From: Pyrrhosoma nymphula
Lineage: Eukaryota; Arthropoda; Insecta; Odonata; Coenagrionidae
Assembly: GCA_963573305.1 (NCBI GenBank)
Contig: OY754329.1
Location: forward strand, 136,263,422 to 136,327,421
Direction: 5' to 3'
DNA: 64,000 bases
Numbering within the stretch: the first letter of the stretch is position 1; every line of letters starts with the position of its first letter. The position numbers were made by a program, and so were the translations under genes. The notes under the pieces were generated by a model, which was given only the letters and a program-made list of their open reading frames with translations, did no database searches and was not told the DNA's origin. Shown here one piece after another: positions 23,002 through 33,659 of this stretch.

Positions 23002-25241
23002 TCACCCATAGAGTTCAGTCGCCCTGCTAAAGGATAACATGTCCTCCACGGGGATACCACTGACTTCATCTAGTTCCAAAAATGGTGAGCCCAGATGCCT
23101 AACTCTAGTCCTCATCAAGGCGGGACACTTGCAGAGTACGTGCGATGTTGTTTCGTCCTCTTCCTCGCACCATCTACATTTCGCCGATTTCTGTAATTCT
23201 CAGGAGATGAAGGTGCCTCATAACTTGATAGTGTCCAGTAAGCAGTCCCACTATCGTACGAAGTTTTCTTCTATCCAGTGAGAGAAGCTTTCTTGCTAGT
23301 CCCAGTCTGGGTCCTTTTATTAGGAGCTTGGCTTGCCTGAGCCCCTGTACATTTTTCCAGATCTCTGAGTGTTGAGCTAGGTTCCACTCTTTGATCTTCG
23401 CGATTCCTAAAGAGGGTGCAATTGGGATGAAAGGCTCTGGTCCAACTGGGATCACGTTCGAGCCTTCCTTAGCCAGTTCATCTGCTATCTCGTTTCCGGT
23501 TATACCTGAGTGGCCAGGGACCCAGAAAAGTTAAACTTTGCTCTGCCTGCTGAGGGAGTCCAGTGCTTCCCGACATTCCAGCAGCAGTCTTGATTTGCAC
23601 CATGGGGATGTGAGAGCTTTTAAAGCTGCTCGACTATCGGTGCATATGCGAATTTGTCTGCCTTTGCGGCAGATATCTTTGGCGATATGGGCACAGGTCA
23701 ACAAAGCGTAGACCTCTGCCTGAAAGACTATAGCATGCTTCCCCAAAGAAATTGAGAGCCTTTTGTCAGGTCGGCGACAGTGTATTCCTGCTCCTGCACT
23801 TCCTTCATTCCTGGAGCCATCTGTAAACCAGACATATGCTCCGTTGTCTTTACCTCCTTGCTTGTCCCACCATTCCCTTGTTGGAAAGTGGGTTTTGAAG
23901 AGAGGCGGTGTTTTGTTGAATGCGACTGTCATGTCGTCTGTACCCATTTCACAAATGGGGTTCGACTCCCTGAGCTCCGTCCATAGTTGTCTGTGACCGG
24001 TGAAACTTCCCCTGTCACTCCATTGTCCCTGTCTCTTGAGACGATAAACCGCCATCCTAGCTTGAGTTTCGACCTCCACATAAAGTGGTACGAGGCTCAG
24101 TAGGGTTTCAAGGTCCAGGGTGGGAGTCGTTCTCATAGCTCCCGTAATACCCATACAGGCCATTCTTTGTAGGTGGTTGAGTTTGAACCTTGCGGTAAGC
24201 TGCCTTGTCTTCTTCCACCAGACGATCGAACAGTGTATAAAGGCAGGCTTCACTACTGCAGTATAAATCCATTTTATCGATTTTGGTTTAAGTGCCCAGG
24301 TTTTACCGAGGGCCCTTCTGCAGATCCATAGGGAGGCGCATGCTTTCTTGATTTTAACCTCAAGATGCTCTCCCCAGTTGATTTTGGTGTCTAAAATGTC
24401 TCCAAGGTACTTAACCGTTCGGGATGGCTGTAAGATCTTACCTTGCAGTAAAGGGGGGTCAAAACCATCTCTCTTCCTCTTATTAGTAAACAATATGAGC
24501 TTACTTTTATCAGGGTTCACCGTCAACCCTGTTTCGTTACACCAGACCATCGTCCTGTCTAGGGATTTTTGCATAAGTCCGGAGACGGTATCAAGGTATT
24601 TGCCGACGATGAGGATTGCCACATCATCTGCGTATCCCTGAGTATAGGCTCCCGTTTTATTAAGCCTTGTGATTAGTTCGTCAATGACCAGATTCCATAG
24701 GAGTGGAGATAGCACCCCTCCCTGTGGACACCCTCTGGTCGTGGTCACCTCCATTTTGCTATCCCTTAGGACAACCTTGATGATTCTTTCTTCCAGCATG
24801 TCTCTTATCCAGCTCACAATATGTGAGTGGACCCCATGCCTCCTGGCTGCACGGCAAATTTGGTCAAAGGATGTATTGTTGAAGGCCCCCTCTACATCTA
24901 GGAACGCCCCCAAACCATACATCCCATGTCCCAGTACTCCTTCTATCCTAGAAACTAAGTTGTGGAGCGCTGTCTCAACTGACTTTCCTTTTTGTTAGGC
25001 ATGTTGAAACGGGTGTAAGGGATGGTCCTTTAACGGTCCCTCTCTTATATACCTGTCCACTATTTTCTCCAGTGCTTTGAGCATGAAGGAAATGAGGCTG
25101 ATACCTCTAAAGGAACCAGCCTTAGTATAGTCTGTCTTTCCTGGTTTAGGGATAAAGACGACTTTAGTGATCCTCCAGGTTTTTGGTACATATCCATACG
25201 TCAGGCAGGAGCGAAAAATGCTGACAATTGGTAACAGTATT
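23002..25241 (-). pseudogene. LINE C ORF2, C-terminal half: RT, RNase H, CCHC
   Basis: Reading from 25241 leftward: VPKTWRITKVVFIPKPGKTD and GSFRGISLISFMLKALEK (RT fingers), GLGAFLDVEGAFNNTSFD (motif A Asp), TRGCPQGGVLSPLLWN (motif B), YADDVAIL (motif C, catalytic Asp pair) and VKYLGDILD. RNase H follows with WFTDGSRNEGSAGAG, FQAEVYALL, ICTDSRAAL and FWVPGHSGITGNEIADELA, and a C-terminal CRWCEEEDETTSHVLCKC knuckle leads to the stop at 23002. Two in-frame TAA codons (about 24991 and 23533) and a shift after about 23455 inactivate it. The catalytic residues themselves are conserved, so decay is modest. Confidence 0.85.
25229..25241. repeat. Target site duplication of LINE A, 5' side
   Basis: TGGTAACAGTATT, identical to 33647-33659, immediately before the CCCCGCACGG start of LINE A. 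Confidence 0.92.
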
Positions 25242-25835
25242 CCCCGCACGGGGGGAAGGGGGTGATCCCTTCCTATGGGGAGTAGCGCCCCCACGGACCC
25301 GAGCCCACCGAGGAGACAACCTCGTTAAAAAACCCATAGTGCGTTGAGGCAGTGTCCGGACAGTATGTGAGTCTACTGTACTGAGTATAGCCATAACATC
25401 TGGCCTAAGGACTCACCCGCGTGTTCGCCGTGCGTGGAGACCCGTAAGGTGGGGAAAGATGATCCTGGTGGTTGAGCTTCCCGGTCTGGATGGGGGTCGG
25501 ATCCTCTGAAAGTCGAGTTGCAATACACCACTTTGGCCTCGGACTCCACTGAAACGGGAGGTCAGAGAGTAGCCGCCTCTGATCAATCGGCTAGCTAGTT
25601 CGAATTGACGTTCAGCAGGCAAGTGCAGGCGGCATGGGGGTCTTGAAGATGGGCGTCGAAGTTGCGCGGGTTTGGAGGACCCGCGTTATCAGAGACCAAC
25701 CCGGAAGCAGACAACCATGCCAGAAGCGCTATATCCCTCGGGTAGCCCTGGCGACCACACCGGTTGGCGGTGTGGCGTCCCAAATGTGCGGCTCCGTGGC
25801 GGGTGGGGAGCCCGGGGGACGAAGTTTCAAAGTGA
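25242..25835 (+). promoter_or_regulatory. Structured 5' leader of LINE A
   Basis: The leader begins CCCCGCACGGGG, a perfect hairpin, then GGAAGGG..CCCTTCC (second hairpin) and CGAGG-AGACAA-CCTCG followed by TTAAAAAACCC. It ends with GCTATATCCCTCGGGTAGCC..GGCGACCACACCGG and TGGCGGGTGGGGAGCCCG just before the ORF1 start, blocks also found in LINEs D and E. It is probably the internal promoter and translation leader. Element B has the same leader with an extra GC-rich insert. Confidence 0.6.
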
Positions 25836-27055
25836 ATGGGTGAAGAAAACCTTCCTCCAACTAAAAGACCTCGTCCGGACACGGGTGGGGGAGACTGTGC
25901 TTTTTGCGCATGTAAGCGCTATTTAACGATGAAGTGCACAAGAGAGGGTGAGTCTTTTAAGAAAGTCTCACCTTTTCTTATACACAGAGCCTTGACAGCT
26001 TATGTAGCGAGCGAATTGAGGTCAGTGAAGAAACTCCGTGATGGCACTCTTCTTATAGAGACCGCAAATGAGAAGCAAAGCGATAGAGTGTTGGGAATGG
26101 TTCAGTTACACACGATGCCCGTTCAAGTGAGTTTACACAAAACCCTAAGTACGTGTAAGGGAATAATATCCCATTACGATCTTTTATATGTAGATGTCGA
26201 AGAGATAACGCAGGAGATGGCTTCGCAAGGGGTTACCTTCTGTCGCAGACTCACAACCAAAAAGAATGGAGAAACAATCAACACCACTTCTGTTGTGCTA
26301 ACTTTCAACTTGGATAAGCTTCCTGAAAAAGTAAATGTCGGTTTCGAGAAAGTTGCAGTAAGACCATATATTCCAAGTCCTATGCGGTGCTTTCAGTGCC
26401 AAAGATTCGGGCACATGGCCACAAGATGCGAAGGTAAGGCTACCTGCCCTCGCTGTGGAAAGGATATGCATGAAGGAGAATGTTCATCAGCTCCACTTTG
26501 TATCAGTTGCGAGGGTCCTCACCCGGTTTACTCTCGGGACTGCCCAAAAGTCCAAGAGGAAAGAAAGATTATGGAAATCAAGACCATAGAGAAGATATCC
26601 TACTTTGAGGCCCGCAAAAAATACAAGACCCTTGCTCCACCAAGCTTCAGCCGTTCGTTTGCCTCGGTGGTCTCCAAGCCAACGTCAACCATCAGTACAC
26701 AAACTGAACCCACTGAAATAACAGAAATGGAAATAGTTGAGACCGGAAAAGAGTTGTGTAATAAAAAGAACAGGAAAATAAACCTCCCCCTGCTCCTAAG
26801 GGGCCAAAAGAAAACGCAGAAGCGAAAGCCGATGCAAAACCTGCTGCCCCAAAGAATGCGAACCTTAAAATGGGAAATGGCGGTTCGCCAAAGAAAGTTT
26901 ATATTCAGAGGCGCGAAAAAACGCCCTCACCAAATCAATCTCGGGAGAACTCACTCTCCCGTGCAGAAGCTATGGAAGAGGACTTCAGTCCAACTGAGGA
27001 AGAAGTTCTCCAGGTTCGCAGTAAAAATAAGCCAAAAGCTAAAATCAAAAGATAG
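25836..27055 (+). pseudogene. LINE A ORF1: nucleic-acid-binding gag-like protein
   Basis: The protein starts MGEENLPPTKRPRPDTGGG, homologous to the starts of LINE B ORF1 (44396) and D ORF1 (52728). The central fold includes KKLRDGTLLIETAN and ISHYDLLYVDVEEITQEMAS. Three knuckles follow: CFQCQRFGHMATRC, CPRCGKDMHEGEC and CISCEGPHPVYSRDC. After about 26770 the open frame leaves the conserved one; the conserved C-terminus AMEEDFSPTEEEVLQVRSK..IKR is in another frame (26960-27055). One frameshift thus inactivates the C-terminus. It would package LINE RNA into an RNP. Confidence 0.85.
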
Positions 27056-27142
27056 TATAGCATTTTAGCTAATTTTTGATCCTATTACTTTTATTTTATT
27101 TTATTTATTTTATCTATTTATTTATTTTTTCTTACAATTTCA

Positions 27143-30100
27143 ATGGCCTTATTTTTGCAATGGAATTGCAATGGTTTTTACTCCCACTTAGAGGAGGTGA
27201 AACTCTTGGTAAATAATTTAAAACCTGATTGCCTGTTTTTACAAGAGACCCATTTTAAAGCTTGCGACAAAGTGAAGTTAAGAGGTTATAAATTAGAAAG
27301 GAAAGACGATCTTGGTGGTGACAGAGCTCGCGGAGGGGTTGCTGTGTTCGTCCGAGAGGCCCTTTACACCTCTCGGGTGGACCTGCAGACACCGTTTCAA
27401 GCCGCAGCAGTCACCATCGCTACTCCGGAGGTCATTACATTTTGTAATTTGTATCTCCCTGAGTGGATGCCAGTAAATAAAGAAAACCTAGAAAATCTAG
27501 TCAACCAGCTTCCTAGGCCTTTCGTCTTATTGGGCGACTTTAACGCACACAGCACCCTATGGGGAGATAGTATGCGTGATTTTAATGGCCGAGGGCGTCT
27601 TTTAGAAATATTTTTAAACGATTTTAACTTGATTTTATTAAACGATCGGGAAAAAACCCATTTTAACGTTTTTAACGGAGGATATTCCTCTATAGATTTA
27701 TGGATTAGTACAGAGTCCATAGCCCCTCTCTTTGCAATGTCGGTCATTGATGATCTCTGCGGCAGCGACCATTTCCCCCTATTAATTAGTAAAACGGGGA
27801 ATGCGTGTTGTTTTAATGCCCCTCAAACATGGCTTCTAAAGAAAGCCGACTGGTTTGATTTTAAACGTAAGTTACATTACAAATTCTCTGACAGTAAGTC
27901 AGCGCGGAGCAATGTAGAGTGTCTCACGAAAGCTATCTTTGAAGCCGCGGAAGGTAGCGTACCGTCAACCACCGGCACCCCGCGCCGCCCTCCAGTTCCA
28001 TGGTGGAACGAGGAATGCGCCGATGTCATCCGCAAGCGTAAAAAGGCGCTGCGTATTTTTAGCAAATTTCCTACCTCTACTAACCTTGCAGCTTTCAGAC
28101 GACTGCGAGCTAAGGCCCGGCAGGTCGTTAGAGAAGCAAAGAAGAGATCGTGAACGAAGTATGTTTCCAGTATTAACCATCGAACGCCTTCTACACAGGT
28201 CTGGAATAAAAAAAAATCCGTGATGGGCAAACGCAATTTCTCTCCGGTCTCAGGGCTAAAACGAAATGGAACCATTCTTTCATCCCCTATCGATATTGCG
28301 GAAGCCTTCGGTGAACACTATGCCGCTATTAGCGCCAGTGGCAGGTACCATCCATCATTTAAAAGCCTTAAATCCAGAGCCGAAAGAAAGCGTCTTAATT
28401 TCTGTGACGTTAAGAACTCCGACTCTTACAATAACCCATTCACAATGTGGGAGTTGAAATCGGCCATAGAAAGCGCTAAAGACACCTCACCTGGGAGTGA
28501 CTTAATACATAACTCTTTCTTGCGAAATCTCCCTCACTCTTCGTTGCCTGAACTACTTGCCACACTCAACCAAGTGTGGTCGGAGCAGGTATTTCCGGAG
28601 AGCTGGCGAGAATCCATTATTGTTCCGATCCCCAAGCAGGGAAAGGACAAATCTCTCCCCTCTAACTATCCCCCAATATCCTTAACGAGTTGTTTATGCA
28701 AACTGATGGAAAGATTGGTAAACAAACGGCTAGTGTGGTGCCTTGAAAGCCGCAAACTCCTATCGAATATCCAGTGTGGCTTTCGACGTGGCAGGTGTAC
28801 TGTCGACCACCTGGTGAGAATCGAGGCCTTCGTTCAGGAGGCATTTCTCCTTAGACAGCACGTAATCGCGGTTTTTTTCGACATTGAAAAAGCATACGAC
28901 ACAACGTGGAGACATGTAATCTTACAGTCATTACACGACTGGGGTTTTAAAGGCAATCTACCCATATTCGTGTGTAACTTTTTAAATAGGCGTTCCTTCA
29001 GAGTCCGAATAGGAAATACCGTCTCCCAACCATACCTACTGGAGAACGGAGTTCCTCAAGGTGCGGTCCTTAGCGTTACAATTTTTGATATCGCAATTAA
29101 CAGCATTGCAAAATGCGTTCAATCGCCCGTAACGGCCCCACTCTTCGTCGACGACCTGGCGATTTTTTGCAGGTCATCGAAATTGTCAACGGCTGAGAGG
29201 CAGGTCCAAATGACCCTAAACCGCCTACAAGACTGGTCCCTTGCAATTTGTCTCCGTTTTTCTGAAGAAAAAACGAAATGCCTGCATTTCCACAGGCTGA
29301 GGGGAATCTTTCCTAGTCCAACCTTAAGGCTTGGAGACAAGATCTTATCGTTTGTGGAATCCCATCGTTTCCTCGGCCTTTATTTAGATAAGAAACTTAA
29401 CTGGCGTGATCACATTCTGCACACTAAGAACGCATGCCAAAAGATTTTAAACATTTTTAAATTTTTAAGCCATTCGACATGGGGCGCAGACCGCTCCATG
29501 ATGCTTTTATTATACCGTTCACTGGTGAGGTCAAAACTGGACTACGGGTCCGTGGTATACTCTGCTGGAAGAGAATCTTATTTGAAACCCTTGAATACCG
29601 TGCACAACACCGGACTCCGTCTAACCTTTGGTGCCTTCCGGACATCACCCGTTTCGAGTATCTACTCGGACTCAGGGGAGCTACCTTTGGCCTCGCGAAG
29701 GAAAATTTTAATGAGTAACTATGTAGCAAAGATTTTATCGATGAAAACGCACCCCTGCTTTGATATAGTTTTTAAACCTCGGTTTATAAATGTTTTTAAT
29801 CGAAGGCAACGGGCCACACGTCCACTTGGAATACGTTTTAGAGATTTTATTGAAGAAGTGGGCATGTCACTGCCCAAAGTGCATCAGGTTAAATACTGTA
29901 ACCAACCACCCTGGCTAATGCCCCTGCCTAACGTAAACCTCTGTTTACAAAAATACTGCAAACAATTAACGACCCCTATTGAATACAGGCAGATGTTTAA
30001 GGGACTTCTAGAAGCTTATCCCAGCGTCATACCTGTTTACACTGATGGGTCCAAGTCAGATCTCGCGTGTGGGGCTGCAGTGACATCCGTACATCACGGC

Positions 30101-30841
30101 ATCCTTAAGACGAGGCTAAGTCCACTCTATAGTGTATTTTACGCAGAACTGTCCGCCATAAAAATGGCTTTATGTAATATTAAGGGCAGTCAAGGATCTT
30201 TCCTAATCTGTTCTGATTCCTTAAGCTGTTTGAAAGCCATATCAGCCATGTACTCAGATCATCCTATTATTCAGGAAATACATTTTGTCCTCTCATCCCT
30301 TACTCAAAAAGGAATCCAAATCCTTTTTGTTTGGATTCCTGGCCACGTAGGCATTTCAGGTAATGAAAAAGCAGATAGAGCGGCAAAAGAGGCGTTGGAA
30401 AACCCGGAACCCGTCTTGGACTTGGTTTTATCGGAAGATGTCAAGTCCATGCTTCGACGGATCGCCACTAAGCAGTGGAATGAAACTTGGAGTTGTATGG
30501 AGGGAAACAAGCTGCGTAGGATAAAAGCTGACACTCTGGCTTGGCCTTCTTCAGTCCGAGGTAATCGGAGGGAAGAAGTTATTATTGCCCGTTTGCGGAT
30601 AGGCCACTGCGCCTTGACCCATTCTTTCCTACTCACGGAAAATAAGATACCCCCCCACTGTGATACATGCGATAAGCCTCAGACAGTGCAACACATCATG
30701 GCGGAGTGTGTTAACTACCAAGAAGCTCGCAATCTTTTCGGCCTAAGGGGAAATCTTAAATACGATCTGGGTGATAACGCTGACCGACTTAATCAGGTAA
30801 TCGGGTTTTTAAAAGATATAAATATCTACCACTCAATTTAA
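27143..30841 (+). pseudogene. LINE A ORF2: endonuclease, RT, RNase H; one nonsense codon
   Basis: About 1,232 codons in one frame with a single TGA (28151-28153) where LINE B has TGG. APE-type endonuclease motifs: LQWNCNGFYSH, LFLQETHF, LLGDFNAHSTLWG and LCGSDHFPLLI. RT motifs: IAVFFDIEKAYDTTW, ENGVPQGAVLS, APLFVDDLAIF. RNase H: VYTDGSKSDLACG, YAELSAIKMAL, ICSDSLSCL, WIPGHVGISGNEKAD. A C-terminal CDTCDKPQTVQHIMAEC knuckle closes the protein. The RT motif 2 segment reads NYPPISLTS where B and D have NYRPISLTS, a second likely damaging change. Product role: nicking of target DNA and target-primed reverse transcription. Confidence 0.9.
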
Positions 30842-31029
30842 TAATTTTATTATTTATATTATATATATATTAATTTATATATATTTTAAGTATTTTTTAA
30901 AATACTTATTTCTATTTTAGTTTATCTCTTTAGTTAAAACTATTTTAGTTGCAACAAAGAGCCTAGAGCTGCTCAATGCATTGACAGCATTTATAAATTG
31001 GACGTGGTGCAAAATGACCTCGGCCGTCG
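30842..31029 (+). other. LINE A 3' untranslated region, proximal part
   Basis: This AT-rich stretch contains the palindrome AAGTATTTTTTAAAATACTT, then GCAACAAAGAGCCTAGAG and the start of the 3' stem-loop (GGTGCAAAATGACC..GCCGTCG). It is nearly identical to 49375-49569 in LINE B. The stem-loop is completed after the Transib at 33611-33625. Confidence 0.75.
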
Positions 31030-31508
31030 CACAGTGGGCCAAAATGAAAAAAAGCTGGCCAAAATTATTAACTCTAATAATTTACCGTCCATATGCAATA
31101 TTAAGTGCATTTCTAAAGTATTTTGGGCTGATAAACGTGATTTTATCATTATTTTTTCAATATATCATACGGATTAAGCGCTATTAATTGCATAAAACTT
31201 AAATATGCAATAACAAAGGTTAATGCCGATGGTTGAGTGGTCAAGTTTAAATTAAAAACTTCCTATTTTAATTATCAAAATAATGTAATTAATAATTCTA
31301 GGAACTATAAAATCCTTTTAAAAATTGTCCTAGCAGAATTTTAATGCATAATACATTTTCAAAATTTAGACTACTGCAACGGAATGGGAGAAATTGAAAC
31401 TTTGTTTCTCGATGAAAATGAACTTGCATAAGTTAAAACGTTTATAATTTTTAGCTATAGTTTACGTAGAATACATTTTCACAAAAAAATAAATATTTAA
31501 TTAATTTT

Positions 31509-31907
31509 TTATTGCAAAATTAGTTTAAAATTGGCTACGTTCCTTCGTTTTGATCTTTCACTAGAAAGTTCAAAGGGTGTAGCAGGCCTACCTAACTTGG
31601 TGTCCTGCGGAGAATCTGCAAAAGTACGAATTAATGACATAGAAAATCGAATCTACGCTGAAAACTATAAATAACGATTTTTAAAGAACGTACCGTAGGT
31701 AGCAGGAAGGTATTTGTATACTATTGTAGGGAATTTGATTTCTTCCTCTAACCATTTACTATTATTAGCTCTGAAGTAGCTCTCCCTTCGCTGTGCCTTG
31801 TTCCATTTCTCAAAATATCTCGTGAAAAAGCATGTTTGTAGGCACTTCGTCAAAATACCTTTAGCATCGGAATTCAATTGAAACTTTTCAATCAAAAAAT
31901 CTATCAC
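31509..31907 (-). pseudogene. Transib transposase N-terminal fragment, two exons
   Basis: Exon 31907-31694 encodes FFTRYFEKWNKAQRRE, YFRANNSKWLEEEIKFP and ends PATY before a GTACGT donor. The next exon, 31615-31509, starts after a TTTTGCAG acceptor in matching phase with DSPQDTKLGRPATPFELSSE and RSKRRN. The 'W...R...f...N..WL' and 'GRP..pF...S.RSKRR' blocks resemble the N-terminus of Transib transposases. The RNase H-like catalytic core is absent, because sequence after 31509 has stops and the expected later exons are not seen. The family call is supported mainly by the element ends. Confidence 0.65.
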
Positions 31908-33609
31908 GACATTTTTTTTCTCACGGGCCGTAATATTTTTTTTCTCTCCAATTTTTTAATGAAGCTGTAACCGTGTCACTTCTCTACTCTCCATGGCTTC
32001 TCACAAATTTAGTATAAAACACTACAAAACGAAAAGAAATAGCAGGTAATCACTTCCATCGACAGCCTTAGTTTCATCATACTTACATGGGTAGCATGGG
32101 TAGCGAAAAAAAAATTACTGACTCCAACTCGGAATCCACTTTAAAAATTAAAATTTTGCTTACCATCAGTGCTTCAAACTGCTTCTCGTATGATTGGAAA
32201 GCAAAATATTCCTCGATGGATGTGAACTACACGTAGTGACGGCACGACGAAACGGAGACGGTTGCAAGGAGACTTTGGTTCCCAGGTGCAAGGAGACTTT
32301 GATTCCCAGGTATAAGTAAGTAACTATATCCTCCTTTGAAACGCTTCTAACGTTGAACAGATCAACCCAGTGTTGCACAGCACAATCACTAACAGTGGAT
32401 GTTCACTCGACACACTCTCTAGGACAACTGATGCTTGTGGTACGCGAAAACAACCAGAAAACCCCTGAGGAAACTAACTAAGCATTCCGTTTGGCGGAAC
32501 AAGAGGCGGCAAGGGTCGGCAAAAAGAGACACAAAAGGTGTAAAAAGCATAACTTGAGATAGCCACCATAGGATTATGGGAAGTAGAGAAGAGTCATTCC
32601 TGGCAAGTTGTAAAACCAGCATTGTGGGGCCAGCAAGCACGGAGGGACGCAAATCCTCAACCAGCTGGCGCGAGCGCCTGCCGCTGCACGTGCATGACCA
32701 CGAGCCTTCCCCTAAAACCCTCGACCACAGCCTGCCCACGATGCCTAAGGGAAATCCGCAATTCATGGAAAATTCCTTCAAAGATATTTTAGCCCATAAC
32801 TCTGCTGAGAAACGTCCCAACGACCTCCTAATTGTATAATCGCCAGTCTCCAACGTAGCGAGAAATTGCAATTTGCGACAAGATTTAAGTTGAATTTAGC
32901 CATTTAAGCAGAATGTGCCAAAATCAAGATGAAAATTATTCATAAAATATCTACTCAAATTACCAATGTCATTGAACTGGCGTTCGTCTTCATGCTAGGA
33001 AATCGTATACTTCCTTCCCTTCGCTTTCTTCGCCCCGTTAGTGGCCCCCACTGTGGCCCGAGTGGCCGGGGTGGTATTAAATATAAATGGTTGTTAAAAT
33101 TCTAATCGCAAGTTATCGCAAAAATTTACTTCTGAATATTGTTCTATACACTTTGCTCTATTACACAGTGCAAATAACTCCGTGTAGCCTGATGTCGATA
33201 AAAACGATAATTATCGTTAAACATAAAATTTAATGAAAAAACAGCACAATTTTTGAAAAATTATAAAAGTATTAAAAAACAAGTAAAACGGAACAAACTT
33301 TTTCTCTATTCATTCAATAAGAATCAATTTTTTGGATCCAAGTACTTTAAAACCAATATTTAAAATAACGACTCTTTAATAAGGCTATATATTTAGCTAT
33401 TTTCCGCGGTAAAATTTTGACCGCCAAAATCACCCTGACATGCTCTACTTTGACCCGCTGTAAAAATTATCGTGGCGTGTTACATGCTCTGTATGGTACC
33501 CTATCTTGAAGAGCATATGCTTAAAAATATAAATCAACTGTTTTTGGTTGGCTTGCGCGAACTTCATTTTTCGACTTTTGGCCAGCTTTTTTGGATTTTG
33601 GCCCACTGT
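31908..33609. other. Non-coding interior of the Transib copy
   Basis: Frames at 32166-32378 and 32419-32871 have no recognisable domain. No nested element boundary was found here. Confidence 0.4.
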
Positions 33610-33610
33610 G

Positions 33611-33646
33611 CGTCGGCGCACCCACAACCCCAAATACTACTACTAC
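33611..33646 (+). other. LINE A 3' terminus
   Basis: After the Transib right duplication the LINE resumes with GCGCACCCACAACCCC and finishes in AAATACTACTACTAC. The same terminus without the Transib occurs at 49566-49596 in LINE B. Confidence 0.85.
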
Positions 33647-33659
33647 TGGTAACAGTATT
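33647..33659. repeat. Target site duplication of LINE A, 3' side
   Basis: TGGTAACAGTATT, identical to 25229-25241. Removing LINE A and one copy restores the LINE C ORF2 reading frame. Confidence 0.92.

Larger units (their letters stand above)
31030..33610. mobile_element. Transib-like DNA transposon with RSS-like ends
   Basis: Both ends are inverted copies starting CACAGTGGGCCAAAAT and continuing through AAAAAAGCTGGCCAAAA, matching at 33 of 35 positions. The element is flanked on both sides by CGTCG (31025-31029 and 33611-33615), and LINE B shows the unoccupied site GGCCGTCGGCGCACC. CACAGTG termini and a 5-bp GC-rich duplication of CGNCG type are diagnostic of Transib, the superfamily related to RAG1. 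At 2,581 bp with only an N-terminal transposase fragment it is a non-autonomous, partly deleted copy. Confidence 0.88.
25242..33646 (+). mobile_element. LINE A: full-length I-clade-like retrotransposon (hosts Transib)
   Basis: A structured GC-rich 5' leader (25242-25835), ORF1 with three CCHC knuckles, ORF2 with endonuclease, RT and RNase H, an AT-rich 3' region and a TACTACTAC tail ending at 33646 make a complete element. A 13-bp duplication flanks it. Minus the nested Transib and its duplication, it is about 5.8 kb, the same size as LINE D. Its target was ORF2 of LINE C, between codons for ILLP and VSIF. The AT-rich 3' part and simple 3' repeat fit I-clade elements; the clade name is an inference from domain content. 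Confidence 0.9.

Noticed and set aside
25242..25335. HDV-like ribozyme at the start of LINE A
   Set aside because: The hairpins are clear, but I could not fit the P1-P1.1-P2-P3 fold or a 5' G. Left only as a test under the leader finding.
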